64,000 nt of DNA from Corallium rubrum (lineage: Eukaryota; Cnidaria; Anthozoa; Scleralcyonacea; Coralliidae). Below the pieces are notes generated by a model. The model did no database searches. It was not told the DNA's origin and saw only the letters and a program-made list of their open reading frames with translations. Below, one piece after another: positions 26,601-41,096 of the stretch (position 1 is its first letter; every line of letters begins with the position of its first letter). The DNA lies in contig OZ035998.1 in NCBI GenBank assembly GCA_964035015.1, positions 36,708,128-36,772,127 of the forward strand, in the 5' to 3' direction. The position numbers and the translations under genes are program-made.

Positions 26601-29600
26601 GCTATGAATGAAGATGTCTCGTCATCATTGCCTGTTTCTCCATGTCTTACCAACATTGATCACGACAGTGAAGATGATCACTCCACAAACTTTGAAGGTA
26701 AAAAAGAGACCACGTTTTTTTTTGGTCGTCACTAAAAGAGATGACTCAAAAGGACCCTCCCAGTCTTTCCCTGGCTTTTCCAAGATATCTCGTCCAATTT
26801 GTTTTCCCAAATTTGTCGTCAAGCTTCAGCGAGTCCAAATAGTGAAATAAAAGTAGCGTGCTGTGTAGGCATGCAGTGCTGAAACGACAATCGAAATATA
26901 ATAAGGTTAGATATACTGTCGAAACAGAGAACGTATAGTCTTACGTTTCGAGCGAAGGCCCTTCATCAGAGAGAAACGTCAAAAAAAACCAACCCGTTTC
27001 TCTCTGATGAATTACGGTCCTTCGCTCGAAATGTAAGACTCCTATAGGTTCTCTGTTTCGGCAGTATATCTAACCTTACTATATTTCAGTGAGTCTACCC
27101 TGGTTCCAGAGGTTCTACGCCGCCCGCTCCCCTCGTGTGCTGAAAGTGGTGAGAAAACCTCTTGTCGAAACACCACCAATCTCGCTTTCATGTTGCAGTA
27201 ATCTAATTATAGGTCTTATAGCCTGACCAATAAAAACACTTGCCTAACAAGCTGATTTACTCCCCTTACAGATTTCTGAACCAATCAGAAAATGGGGTCA
27301 AGATCTGACCCTAGCAACTTCATTGGCTCGGTGCGATCAAAGAAATGGTGTCTTTGACCAGAGGTTCAGCATTTCAGGGGGAGGCGAGCGGTGTAGAACC
27401 TTTGGCACATGGGTACAGTGACTCTCAAGATTTTAACAATCTTTTGGATAACCTAACCACAATAAAAATCCTAACCCTAGCCAGAAATCTGATTTACCAC
27501 CTTGCTTTTTGGAAAAAAACATTGACGACATCTTTTGGAAAAGCCGCGGAAAGACTGTGAGAGTCCTTTTGAGTCATTGTTTTTAGTCATGACCTTTTAT
27601 TTGGTCTTATATATAGACCCAAAATCATGCCGGTGTGTAAAAACAGGCCAAAAGTCTTGCGTTTACACGGTGCCGGTATAATATAATGACGGATTAGCAT
27701 GTGACTATTCTCTTCCAATGAGAATTGAGAAGACTTTGTGAATACTGCTGACCCTAATGATCCAACTATCTGTCTTTGTTAGTTTGTGTGTCTGTGTATA
27801 TCTGTGTGCTCGAGTATCTGCGTGTGTGTGTTTTTGTTTGTGTGGAGGATTAGGGATTCATTTATCTTTATAGAGTAACCTGGCTCACACGTTAGACTGT
27901 TCTATACTGGTCATCAGTACTTCCCTGATTTGTTTTTTTTTTAATTTAGAAAGTGACTCTACGCCGCTAAATCCCAATCAAGACAGTAGACGTACATCGA
28001 CAGGAGCATGTTCTGCGTTATTTGTTCGAGAAGACTTAGCAAAGGAGTTAAATATTCTGGTGAGGGCAAAGTTGTAAAAACATAAGTCAATAATAACTCG
28101 GCGAGTTGACTTGATACTAGACTTTCTCAAAGTCCTTTTCAAACATTTTGACCTTTCGGTTCCTCGTTGAAAAGGACTTTTCCCACCTGCAGCGCGCCAA
28201 AATTCACCGGTGAATTTTTCGACCGGTGACATAATTTGGGAAGTAATTATATTCAGGCTAAATTGCTACGCAAGTGCTATCTTTGGAAGTTGGAGTTAAA
28301 CAGACTCTTGAAAACGTTTTAGTAGGGGTATAGAACCACTTTCCATTGCATGTACGACAACCCGAAACACGTCAAAACAGAGCGATGTACATTTCAGCGA
28401 TTTCCCGCCAGAATATTTAATTAGATTCAAAAACCTGCAAGCGAAACAAGTCCGCCTCTTTCCTCCCGCCTTTCCGCTCGCCCGCAAAAACTAGTGCTGA
28501 GAGGCGGACTTGGAGCAAGTCTAACTTGATACGAGTCACTTGCCTTAAGAGACTCGACTGGGGCCTTTAGTCGTAAATGACTCGAGTCTATACTAGAAAT
28601 CTCTTAGTGATTCGAATCATCAAAAAGCAAAACGAAACATGTTATTTTTTAATGGGATAGGGTTTACGTTATGAATGGCGGCATTGCAAACGCGCATGCA
28701 AAGCCTTTTTTCCAGTTATCGCAGAAACCGAATCGCAGCGAGTACTTGCATCTTTTTTTAACGCGTTCGCGCGATGCCAGATGGGAGGCCTTTTCGAAAC
28801 TGCATGCACGGCCTTCCATGATAGTACGAGGGTTTACAGAGAAGGCGAAGTTCTCAACTTCGCCTTGAACTTGAACGAATTTTACGTACTTGAAAACAAT
28901 TTCAAATTCTTGTTGTTAAAAATCCTGGGAAAAGTCTTTGAAGTTTATGGGGTTTTTTTAAACGTGGAAACAGTCTTGAACTTGTTCTCTTTTATATTAT
29001 TTAGACGTCGCCGTTAGATTACACCTCGACAGAAAGTGTATATACGGACGTTGAATTTGACGATGAAGCGGTAATGATAATTTCCGCTACAGACAAACAA
29101 AGAGGTATGTGAAACATTGACAAAGGTATGCACGAGTGAGTTTATCAAAGACCTCAAACGCTATTCGAGGTCTTTAAAGTGGTTCTCTGATGAAAATATT
29201 GTTGGTAATGTTTCTGCGTAATCTTACAGATATTATGGTAGTGGGGAAAGCATATCGATTATATCTGCTCTAAGGCCAGCAAGCGTTTATACGCTTTACG
29301 GACGCTAAAACGGTGTGGTGTTCCTCCGAGCGATCTTCGTTCCGTGTTCTGCTATTTTATCAGACCCGTACTGGCACTCCTCTTTGACGTCATTGTTGGG
29401 GGATATACAACGGCGTGCCGTTCGAACAATCCATCCACACTTAACATATAGTCAAGGACTACGTGAACTGAATCTACCGACCCTCTGACAGAATACATTA
29501 CTGTCAATACATATACTGTCAATTCAGTTATTGTAGTGAGAAATTTGTGGTAACTTTGCATATAAGTTTGTATGGGGTTTTAATTAATCAGTAAAGAACG

Positions 29601-32600
29601 GGGGGTGAGAAATAAATGAATTCTCAGGGAAGTTCATTGTCAGAATACATAGCACCACAATTAAATGTTCGTTGTCAGCTTGGTTTGTCTTTCTATGAAA
29701 GCAGGCCCACCCTGAAAACTGATAGCAGACTAAGAGACTTGGTGCCCGAACCCGTTGTTCACCAATATAACTTCCCGTATGATGCCCGTAAATTGCCATT
29801 GTTTAAATGTAGAACTAATCGTTTTAGCAGCAGCTTTTTACCAACATGCGTTAGGATGTGGGATGATTGTCCTTGATTTGATTTGTAAATAGTTTTTAGC
29901 AAATCGCTTAGTTTTTAATCACATTTGTAAATAATTGTTGGTATTTTAAGTATTTGATTTCAACATATTAGTTTTGTAACTTGAGTTTTTCAATTTTCTA
30001 AACTTGTAAAATTGCCATTCAAGTATCTGATTAAATTAAATTAAATTAAATTAAATTAAATTAAATTAAATTAAATTAAATTAAATTAAATTAAATTAAA
30101 TTAAATTAAATTAAATTAAATTAAATTAAATTAAATTAAATTAAATTAAAAATTAAATTAAATTATAGTTGGTAATTGTGCGAAGTTTCATTTCGAAATT
30201 CTCAAAAACAAAGTTGTATTTTGTGTTTTGGAGCGCCGCCATTAAATTGGCCGTGTTTGAGAAGAATGAGTTGAGGAGAACTTATGAAGCCATAGACTCA
30301 ACAAAAACAAAAACAAAAGATTATTGTTGTTGTCAACAAAAGGGTCATTGTTGTTATTGAGTCTAACCGACAAACTTAACACGTAAATTATCACTTTTTC
30401 CTCAACTAATTTTGAAATGAAACTTTGCACGATTTCTAACTACCATAAAATCTTTAGGATTATGCAAAAACATTGCCAATATTATTTTCATCATGCAGAG
30501 AACCACTTTAAAAACCTCACGCAATTATTGTTTGTTTTACAATAGCACAAGAAATCTTGCTGTTGCTTATTATTATTGAACTCGTATAAAACGAGCCCTC
30601 TGATTGGTTAAGACCTATATATTACTGCAGTATAGATGCACACTTGACGTCACGAAGTCGCAATAAAAACCAATGAAAACAGTCGTCTTTCTGTTGTCAC
30701 CCAATCAGATTGCTCTATTTCTATTTGTATAGATTATTCACGACGGGGAATATATTATTTCACAATTTTCCTCTTTTCAAAAGCCTTCCCTATTTGAGCA
30801 TTCCAAATCTTAAAAAGTCCAAGATTCGTTGTAGGAAACAAATTATTCATAGATAACATTTTTCCATGCGTCTGTGCTGTATTGATCGTTTTCATCTGAC
30901 GTCACGGCGGCCATATTGGTGTACCAAAACAGTGAAGTGGCGGCCATATTGGTGTACCATCTTTATCCTATGGGAATTTAGCTCTATTCTTATTCAAATA
31001 TTTCATATTGTTTCACCGCCCCAATGGGGCCACCGATCACGTGAGTCAAAACAATCTATTGGATACACAGAATACGTAACAGCGTGTAAAGAACCACACA
31101 GAGGCGGATCAAGCATAAGCTGGGCCCCTGGCACTTCCCAAAATACCCTCCCCTTGATCCACCACTGGAACCACAGTAGCGTATTTTTTGTTCTTTACAC
31201 GCTGTGGCGTCATCTGTACATCTGTTACAGTACAGACGTACGGAAAAATTGAAAATTAAGTTTGTCTTATTTGAAAGAACATTTAAAGAGACAAAGTAAC
31301 ATATTTTGCAATTTTGTTTTCTTTGCTTTGCCGTTGAGATAGTTTAGTTTGTTTGATATGTAAATGTCACATGTCGTGACGTACACGCGCATGATGATTG
31401 CCATTTCATGTATCGATCGCGAAATGATTAGGATTAGTGGTAGGGGTGTGGTTAGCGTTAGGGTGACCGACACATGAAATAACCTGCATAATGACTTGTC
31501 GGAGAAGGTTAATAGAAATCTTCGCTATTATCAAACGAAATCGATTTAAATTCTACATGTTTTGTTTTGTGAGAGGAACACACAAATCCAAAGCCAGTCC
31601 AAATCCAGTTTGAGTCCCCTATGTGTAAACGCATTTTTAGACTTGGTATCGGGACACTTGAGATTTTTCATCTTCAACCCCCATGCCCCTCTTCGGAGAA
31701 TGTTGAAAAATTTCGTGCGTTTATCAACGGAAATATCAAAAATATCAAAACACACACTAACAAACAAGTGAACAACATTGAATTGGGGGAGAGGAGGGAA
31801 AGCCTTATACGTGTCCCAATATTATTGTCTGAGATTGTAGCTTATTCTGCAGGCGTCTCATTCTCATATCAGGAACAGATTTGCTTGCGGAGGTGGCTAT
31901 TACAATACTATGTGCATGAATTACTATTGCTCACGAAACAATGCTTATATAGCTTCTATATGCATGTACATTACTCACTATATGCTACGTCTTGGCGATT
32001 TTTTAGATGTTAAGATTTCTGGCGCTGTTACTGTTGGAGCTACTGTTCTATTGGTCGATGTGGAGCGACGGAAACTTGGAACAAGGTTAGACAACCTGCT
32101 CGCTCGGAACACATTTCTTGAGAAGAATGGAAAGCGAAAGATAAGGATTGGCAGTCGGTGCATTGATTATCATCCATCGTTTCGACTTTATCTGTACAGC
32201 AACATACCGTTAGAGTTAGGAACAGAGATCATCTCGCAACTTTTAAAGAAATGTTTGGCAATAAACATGGCGCTCAGTTCCGAAGGACTTCAGGAACAGC
32301 TTCTTACGGACGTATTGGCATTGGAACGTCCGGAATACGAAACTCAGTTGCGTTCTCTCGAGGCAGATATTTATCACCATGAACAACAAATAAAAATTGC
32401 CGAGGTTGGTTGACAATGATTTGTAGTCAGTGATGTTATACATATACTAGAAATACATGAACGCAACGACCCCTTGCCCGCTTTATATGCAAAATCATGC
32501 ATATGATTACTCATTTATTATATGCATGACAAAATTACGACACGTACGCTTCGTACTCACCCACGTCTTTAAAAACATCTTGTTTCATTACTTGACAAGA

Positions 32601-35600
32601 AATATTTTCACTCTGGGTGTTCTCCATACTCATTTCAAAATATTTACATGGAATTTTTAGTTCATAAGTGTACCACAAGTTGTTGGAAATGTGAAAACTT
32701 TCCATTGCAGAATTGGCCGCCATGTCAACATCGTTCCCAGGGCCTTGGGAGCAGTACAATTAATAAAATAGTTGTACTTCTCTCACCCAATCAGAATGTA
32801 GTAATTTTGTCATGCATATAATAAAGTGAAAAATTCGTTGGCATTGTTTTGTTTTAGTGAACAACAAGGCATGGCAGAAGCATTCATCAAGACTGATTTG
32901 GGGAAAATCCGGCGCGGAATAGTTTTCGAGCTATGAACTCTCAAAGTTAATTGGCTTGGCTATTTCATTTTGACGTACGAAAATGGACAACCATGCATAA
33001 GAACAATGGATTTTGGCATGAATGATTCATCTGCGTATGTCATGAGGCAATTGTTACCGAGAAGCCAAAATTTCTCCAAAAACGAACTAGCCATGTCAAA
33101 CAGGGTTCATAGTATTTTAAATAGAACCTTAAAATACCAAAACATTATAAAATACGGGTTTTTTTTGTAGTAAAACATATATACATGATGTGAAACTATT
33201 GCTTACACGTTGTTTTGTGAAAATAAACATTGAGAGATCTTAGGCAATGTTTAAAAACTTAAATTTAAAACGGAAAAGGCTTTCAACACACATGCATGCA
33301 TCCGTTTTAAAAATTGCGACTGTAATACTATAGTTTCGTCTCACACTCAGAGTTCTTCGTCGTCATATCGTTTAATAAGTTAAAAACTTTATTGAATCCT
33401 TGTCTCCTTGCTAAAAAGAGGAATCCGAAAACTATACTTTTACTTTCTAATTTTACTTAGGCGCAGTTCATATGAGGCGGGCTAGCCCAGTTACCAGGCT
33501 GGTTATGTCACGAAAATCTTGTTACGACTATTTGAGAAATCGTGAAAAATCTCATAACGAAGAAAAATTGGGTTTGTTTTTCTGTAGGTATAGCACACGG
33601 AGTATTATAATTCCTTTTTGTAGTCAAAGAAAGATTTTGGTGACATAAAACCAGCCCGGTAACCGGGCTAGCTCGCCTCATATGTAGTAACCTCTACGCT
33701 TCTACTGCGTTATGTCAGGCAGTCTGATTATGCCATACTGTTGTTATTTTCTAGAATGCTTTGTTTGAGCAGGTGATCAACTTGTCTGAACGACTTCAGG
33801 AGAACAGCGCTATTCCTGAAGCTTTAAGAGGGTGTGATGAACTATGTGACACAGCTAGACAACAACTTGAAGAATCTAAGGTAACGTTGACGGTTTTTGT
33901 AGCTGGCTGGTTGATTGATTCAAACAGTGAAATAAAAGTAGTGAAATAAAGGTAGCGTGCTGCGTATATAGGCAGTGATGAAACAACAATTGAAATATAG
34001 CAAGGTTTGATATACTGCCGAAACAGAGAACGTAGGGGTCATAAATAGTGGTTTCATTTTTCATTTTTTATCCATTTTTTAACTTCCATTTTTAACGCTT
34101 ATTATCATTTTTACACCCCCTCCAGCTTGTTTTGCTCATCGGCGGTGGAAATAGCAAATGTCTTTCACATCTCATTGATTTATTATTGTTTTTATCCGAT
34201 TGGCTAATTTTCCGCATCTCATTACCGATTTGTTATTGTCATTTTGATATGATTGGCTATTTTTTGTCACATGATTATCTTTCCTGTATAAGTTTGCTGT
34301 TTTGTTTACACTCTATACGTTTCTCTCTGATGAAGGGCCTTCGCTCGAAACGTTAGACTCCTACGTTCTCTGTTTCGGCAATATATCAAACCTTACTATA
34401 TTTCGATGATTCATTCTTCATTCATTCATTCATTCATTCATTCATTCATTCATTCATTCATTCATTCATTCATTCATTCATTCATTCATTCATTCATTCA
34501 TTCATTCATTGACTGACCGACTGACTGACTATAAAATAAATTGTGAAAGTTTCATTTTGAAAGCACACTAATTTTTTGTAATTACCAACATATTTTTTTA
34601 ATGGGAACCACTTTATCATAAATTATATTTTTTTTAAACTATAATTATTAAATTTTTAAGGCTTTGTACGACCTAGCCAAAGAGAAACAAGAGGATTACG
34701 CTCACGTGTCCGAACATGGAGCAGCTTTACTTACCATCGTATCGAAACTATCCAAACAACATTCTTACTACCAAACTCCACTCCAGACCTCTCTGAAGTT
34801 GTTGTACCAAGTAATAACTGAAAGGCGCCGAGGAAAACGTTCTTCAGGTTCTTCTCTTGCTCGATCTGCTGAACTTATAACATACATCACGAGATCCATG
34901 TGTTCCAAAATAGCACGATCTGTGTTTTCAGGTATTTATGAATTATTTTTGTTGTTGTTTTTTTTCTTTTGTGAAACGATAAATTGTTTTGGGTGTTATG
35001 AAAGAAGCCATATTGATAAAATAATTTTAGAGATAGATTCGATATTATTTTTCATGTTAACACGATTTTAGGTTCTCGGTTGTCATGCTTTCATCTTAAG
35101 AAAAGAAAATATTGATGATTAAGACTGAGGGGGGTGTTATGGAAGTTTACAGTATACTGTAAACAGTAAACTTCCCGCAAACGCAATTGTAAACACAACT
35201 GTGGCTGATTATTGAAGAAGGTTTTAGTTTTCGAACAATTTAATGTATTTGATGCTCGTTTATATATCAGGTTCGACTGAACAAACGTGTTGTGAAAGAA
35301 TATTATTCTATGATTATAGAGCATTACGATGTCTTCACAATCCTGGTTGCCGCAGAAAAGTTGCGACTCGCTGGCCAAATATCAGCAACCGAGTGGGCGC
35401 TTTTTTGTCGACCACCGCCACAACTACTGACTAAAAACCATACCTCAGATGAACGTATACCTGTATGGATAGCGCCAGAGATATGGAAGCAAGTTGTTGA
35501 ACTAGATACGATACCTAGTTACCAAGGTTTGAAGGAATCCATTCTTAGCAACAGTGGGCTATGGAAGGAATACTTTGAGGTTTGCTAACATTATTTTCTG

Positions 35601-38600
35601 ATTTGCTAATTTAAAATGTTTTAGAACCCTAAGCCCTGTTTACACGGCCAAAATTTAAGCGGGATCTGAGCCACATCTGACTTTAAGCGGGCTTAAAATG
35701 TCCGTGTAAACAGATCGGCATAAATTAATCGCGATTAGTTTGCACCACCTCATGGACATAGAGGTGGATTAAACCATAAATTGAGCATGATCAGTTAATC
35801 GCGCTTAACTTGGCCGTGTAAACGCAACGAGATTGAAAAACGCTTGCTATTAATACTGTGTTATTAATACGATAAAATTCATTTTTTTTTGCCCTGCTGT
35901 AGAAGCTTCGTCTCGCTATTCTTTGTTTGTTTGTTTGTTTGTTTGTTTGTTTGTTTGTTTGTTTGTTTGTTTGTTTGTTTGTTTGTTTGTTTGTTTGTTT
36001 GTTTGTTTGTTTGTTTGTTTGTTTGTTTGTTTGTTTGTTTGTTTGTTTGTTTGTTTGTTTATTTGTTTGTTTGTTTGTTTTAGCTATTACTCTTTCTCGT
36101 GTACCGATGTCTTCCGTTGCTCTTTAACCCATACGATCTTTCCAAAACCAAAAAATATAGCTCGTCCGCTAGGTTGAATAATGGTGTACATGTTTTATTT
36201 AGTAAGGGATTATTAAATGACCGTGTAAACGCACCAAGGTGGCGCATTTTAAGCACTCTTAACTTATTAAGCGTGCTTAAATTTTGGCCGTGTAAACAGG
36301 GCTCTAGTCAAAGAAGGTTTTTATGTCAGTGTAATTGTTTGTTCACATTTTGAGTTTTTCCATTTGATTTAGAGTTTGTTGTTTTAAACTTTTAGACACG
36401 AATTGGAAATGTGTTTTTTTTTCATGTTGTTTTAGCTTCCTCCCATATTATTGGCACCTACTCCAAGCAATTTTCACCAGCTTTCAGTGTTTCAATGTGC
36501 TTTGCTTTGGAAAATCTTTAAGAAGGACCAGGTAAACAATAGCCTGCGCCGCAGACGTCCAAACCCCGAGTTAAACCCCGGGTTAACATATTCCCAATTC
36601 ATTATGTTTTTGAAATTTGAAAAACCCCTTGATTTATGACCTTCTTGATTTAACATCTTGTTCACCTTACTTACCCGCTTGGTTGGTTAGGTGCAAGCTA
36701 TTGGCCGAGGGGGCCTTGGACTGTAGCGAGAAGTGGTACTTCGAATCGGGTTAAGATCCAACCAGGTGGTATCTTGAGCCGACCACCCCCTCGGGACAAC
36801 TAACACCTTCACACCAATAAATTGGTGGAGAAAAACTTACCATTCTCTTTGAATTTTGAAGGGAAGGATGGTGGGTTTTTGAAATTTGCGGAGCTCCCAA
36901 ACTTGTGTGTGACGGCAAGTCGAGCAATAGCGCAGTGAGCAATGCGTGGTAGCTCGGCCCAGTCTCCAAGCACACCCCTCATGCTGTTTGCTAATTGCGT
37001 CCGTCTTGTGCGACGCACAGTTACCTAGCTGTTAACCTTGGTTATTGCATAACCCCACTTAACCAATCTAAAATAACAAAATGTAACCTTACCATCTCGC
37101 GATTGTGAGACAAGTGGCGACGAGATAAGAGAACGTTTTGGAAAAGGATGAATTTTGGCTATCCGCCTTCTTTTCTCGCACCTAATGCCCTAAATAATGT
37201 TTTCTTTCATGCCGTAGTTGCACAATGTCTGTAAAGACCTTGTTCTTTATCAACTTGGTACCAATGCTACGGCTGTATCGTCGTTTTCAATACACGAAGC
37301 TTACCAAGACTCCTCATGTATCACGCCCATCATATTCTTCATGCCGCCAGCATACTACAAAGAAGACTGGAGAATGCAAAATTTGAAAGGTAATTACTGC
37401 GCTTTCCAGTCGAGTTTTCAACGGCTATATGGTTTTCTCTTGAAGTTTGTTTGTTTTGAACGAGAAGTTGTTTGGTGACGCCAAGCATGTTATCAAGTGA
37501 TTGACACTTATTTTATTTATTTTTTTTATTTATTTTATTTCATTTCCATTTTCACTTTTATTTTTAATTTCATTATTTTCATTATTTTTATTTCATTTCA
37601 TTCATTCATTCATTCATTACATTTCATTATTTTTATTTTCAATTTCAACCATGTTATCATTATTTTATTTTATTTCCATTTTTATTTTTATATTCAATTT
37701 CATTTTTATTTCTAGTTGTATTTTTATTTGCATCTCTATTTTCATTTCTATTTTCATATATCGGGTCGTTTTTAGGACAAAGTGACGACACAAATCTAGG
37801 GGGTCCGGAGGCATGGCCCCCGGGGAAATTTTTGAACTTTGGGTCTGTAAAATGGCATTTCCTGCATTGAAGATACTTGTCAAAAATTAAATCACATGTT
37901 TTAGGCGTCAGAGAGAGTAGAATTAATTTTTGACGTCCAAAGTTCCCCTCGCACCCCCAAAAAGGGGGTCGGTCGCACACCCCGACCCCCCTCTCGTTGC
38001 GCACCCGTCTTGCACATTGTTGGTAGATTTCGAAATAGACTGAGTGACTTTGTAGTTCAGCAGTGATCAGATGTGGCTGACAGCTGTCTTCATCGTAAAT
38101 ATGTTCACTAGTGTGAAGTATGCACCACATTCAGCCTTCGATCTGATCTTCCTCGGCCCACTCCCACCTTTGCTAGCGCGGTATAGAGCCTCTGCGGAGG
38201 AGAGAGGCCTTCGATTCATCCTTTGATTTTGTGATTGCTGCAATAACACTACAATCACTATCGATTTTACCCAAGCACCTCCGCACTTTGCCAGCAGCCC
38301 GAGTGAATGCCAGACCCAGGCGTCTTGTTTCATTTTTATTTCCATTTTCTTTTCTTTTCCATTCCATTTTTATTTAATTTCATAATTTCTCGGTACTCCG
38401 TTATGTTATGTTATGTTATGTTATATGTTATATGTTATATGTTATATGTTATATGTTATATGTTATATGTTATATGTCATATGTCATATGTTATTTGTTA
38501 TATGTTATGTTATGTTATGTTATGTTATGTTATGTTATGTTATGTTATATGTTATATGTTATATGTTATATGTTATGTGTTATGTTATGTTATGTTATGT

Positions 38601-41065
38601 TATGTTATGTTATGTTATGTTATGTTATGTTATGTTATGTTATGTTATGTTATGTTATGTTTAGATAATTTAATTTATAGAATTTTATGTTGAATAGATC
38701 CTGTAGATGAGATTGTGGCTCTTGCAAAACGTCGTAAAATGAGCGATAAACTACGTTTTATCACGCTTGGTGGAGATCTTCATATTACTAAGGTTCGGAA
38801 TGTACTTCGCATGGCGTGTGAACATGGACTATGGGTGGTCATCCAAAACTGTCATCTAGCGACGGAATGGTCGCCGGAACTGCTGGACATTTTTCACGTA
38901 AGAAGTTACTGGCACTGTATTTTCCGAACTATAAACCGCAACCTTTTTTTAGCAAACCTACTTTCAGTTATGGTCTGGGACGAGGGCAATATGTGGCGAC
39001 GGTGGATTTAAGTATAATGCTTTTTGACCTCAAATCAGCTCAAGTAACAACTAAACATTGTTTATCATACTAATAGGAATTAAGTGAGCAAGAACTTCAT
39101 TCCTACCACAGTTGATCGTTTTAAAACCTTGTCTTTCGATAATTCTGCAAGAAACAATATTTAGTGTACGCAAAGGATTGTGGTTTTGGCTTCTTGGCAT
39201 TTTTAGCTTTTCTTGTTATTTCGTGCCTAGCCTGCGTAGCCGGCGCTGGGTGATCGGGGATAAGGGGAGCGCCTGCAGGGTATTGTTATTTTTCGAAACA
39301 GTGTATTTTTGGAAGTTGTCAATTTCAAAAACCTGAACTAAATAGCTTAATTAAATTCGGAAGTTGATCGAATATCTTGATCGAATATTTACTCCGTTTA
39401 AATGTACAGGTCGTCAACTTTTTCGGTACGGTCAATTTCAATGTAGCATGTCATTATAGGCACTATGATCCAGATAATGTATAAATGAACAAGACTGAAC
39501 GCATGGTCGGCTTAAAAATTTGAACTATACGCCTGACTAAAGGTGTGGTAATACTAGCCTGGTACCCGGTGTATCGCGGGCTCAATCAAAGAAGATGGGC
39601 CAGGTAACCACTAAAGATTTATGCTTTCCTATTGGTTGAAACTTTCGCGCATTCAAGGCATGCGCAGACGTACAAGTGGATTTAGGCCTGAATGACGTGA
39701 GATTGTAATTAGTGGTTACCTGGCCCATATTTCTTTTGAAACTGGGCCAGGGTACCAGGCTAAGGTAATACGGGCAACATTAGGGACTTTAAGATTCAGA
39801 CAACGGACTACGGCTACGGTAGAAAGTTTAACAGTGGTATTAAATGGTGGTGTATTTATACATTCAAATTTCAAGATACATAATCGCACGGACTCGTTTT
39901 GTTCTTAAATTCTTGAAGAAAAACACTTGTTCAATCTATGTTAGTCGCGAGAGTAACGTTAAGCTTCTCCAAGACTTCTGTAGTGACTCAGGTTTCGCGT
40001 TGTCTTTACAACGTAAAAATGCTTTTTCTACGTTGTCAACAGAGTCACGACAGCATGAAAATTACTCTTGAGACCGTCATTTGCAAAAGCTCTTTGTATA
40101 TGACATAAAATTCTATTGTTCAAACACGTTGCCGTAGTCGTTGTGTTTTCTTAAAGTCCCTAATTTTCTTCAACTTGCAACGCAACTTTGTAGCGTTGCA
40201 AGTTGAAAAGCGTTGTTGCACGTATTACCACCCACCTTAAACGTTGTTACGCAACAATGATTTTGTTGCAAGTTGAAAAAATTTATTGAAAAAAAGTAGA
40301 ATCCAGTTCTGCAACATGCTGTAACCATCGTGGTAACACATGCAACAACGCTATTCAACTTGCAAGGCAACAATGTTGCAGCAATTTGTTGCTCGTATTA
40401 CTTCAAAATGTGTTTTAACTTTCAACTGTTCTTTTTCTATTTCTCAGCAAATTACCTTGGCTGGAAGCAAGGAGCAGATAACGAGCAAACATGGCATGTT
40501 TGAACCCGATACTAATCCTTACACGGTTACGTCATGTGCGTCTGACCAATCACTCATCATGCATCCGCGTTTCCGACTCTGGTTGATTACATTGCCCAAA
40601 ACTGGCTCACCTCTGCCCGCAGTTCTTATTCGTTACGGTATAAAACTAGCCTGGGATGACAAGTTGGATTTTGAGACTTCAGTTCGGCGATCGTTTCTCA
40701 CCGTATGGAACCAGCACAGACGTTCCAACATACTTTTCAAAGAACTAGAGATAAACGATGTTCAAGTAAGTGAAAAATATACACTGTGTTGTAGCATTCC
40801 CTGTAATAAAACATGATATATATACTCGCTTTTTTGTTGTGGTTTTTTCTTCCAGGCTGAGCCCTTGTTACCTTATCTGCACTCTCTGGCGTTATTTCAC
40901 TCTGTATTACATCGTCGTTGTCAGTATGGATTGCATGCGTTCAACATACCTTATCACTGGTGCGTCGTAACTTGTTCTGCTCTTTCCCATTCATTTAGTG
41001 ATCCTTTTTTAAAGCTGAATACCGCGTTTCCTTTATTGTTTAGGGTTTCAGGATTTTTTTGATTT

Positions 41066-41096
<31 letters not shown>

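Noticed and set aside
34322-34372. Hammerhead ribozyme suggested by CTGATGA..GAAAC
   Set aside because: A helix II can be drawn, but the text before CTGATGA cannot pair with the text after the would-be cleavage site, so stem I is missing.
35889-36177. VCLF-type open frames (also at 62 kb)
   Set aside because: TTTG and TTGC microsatellites.
37660-38367. Minus-strand frames of 60-156 codons at 37.7-38.4 kb
   Set aside because: They overlap low-complexity and old repeat sequence and show no domain or splice support.
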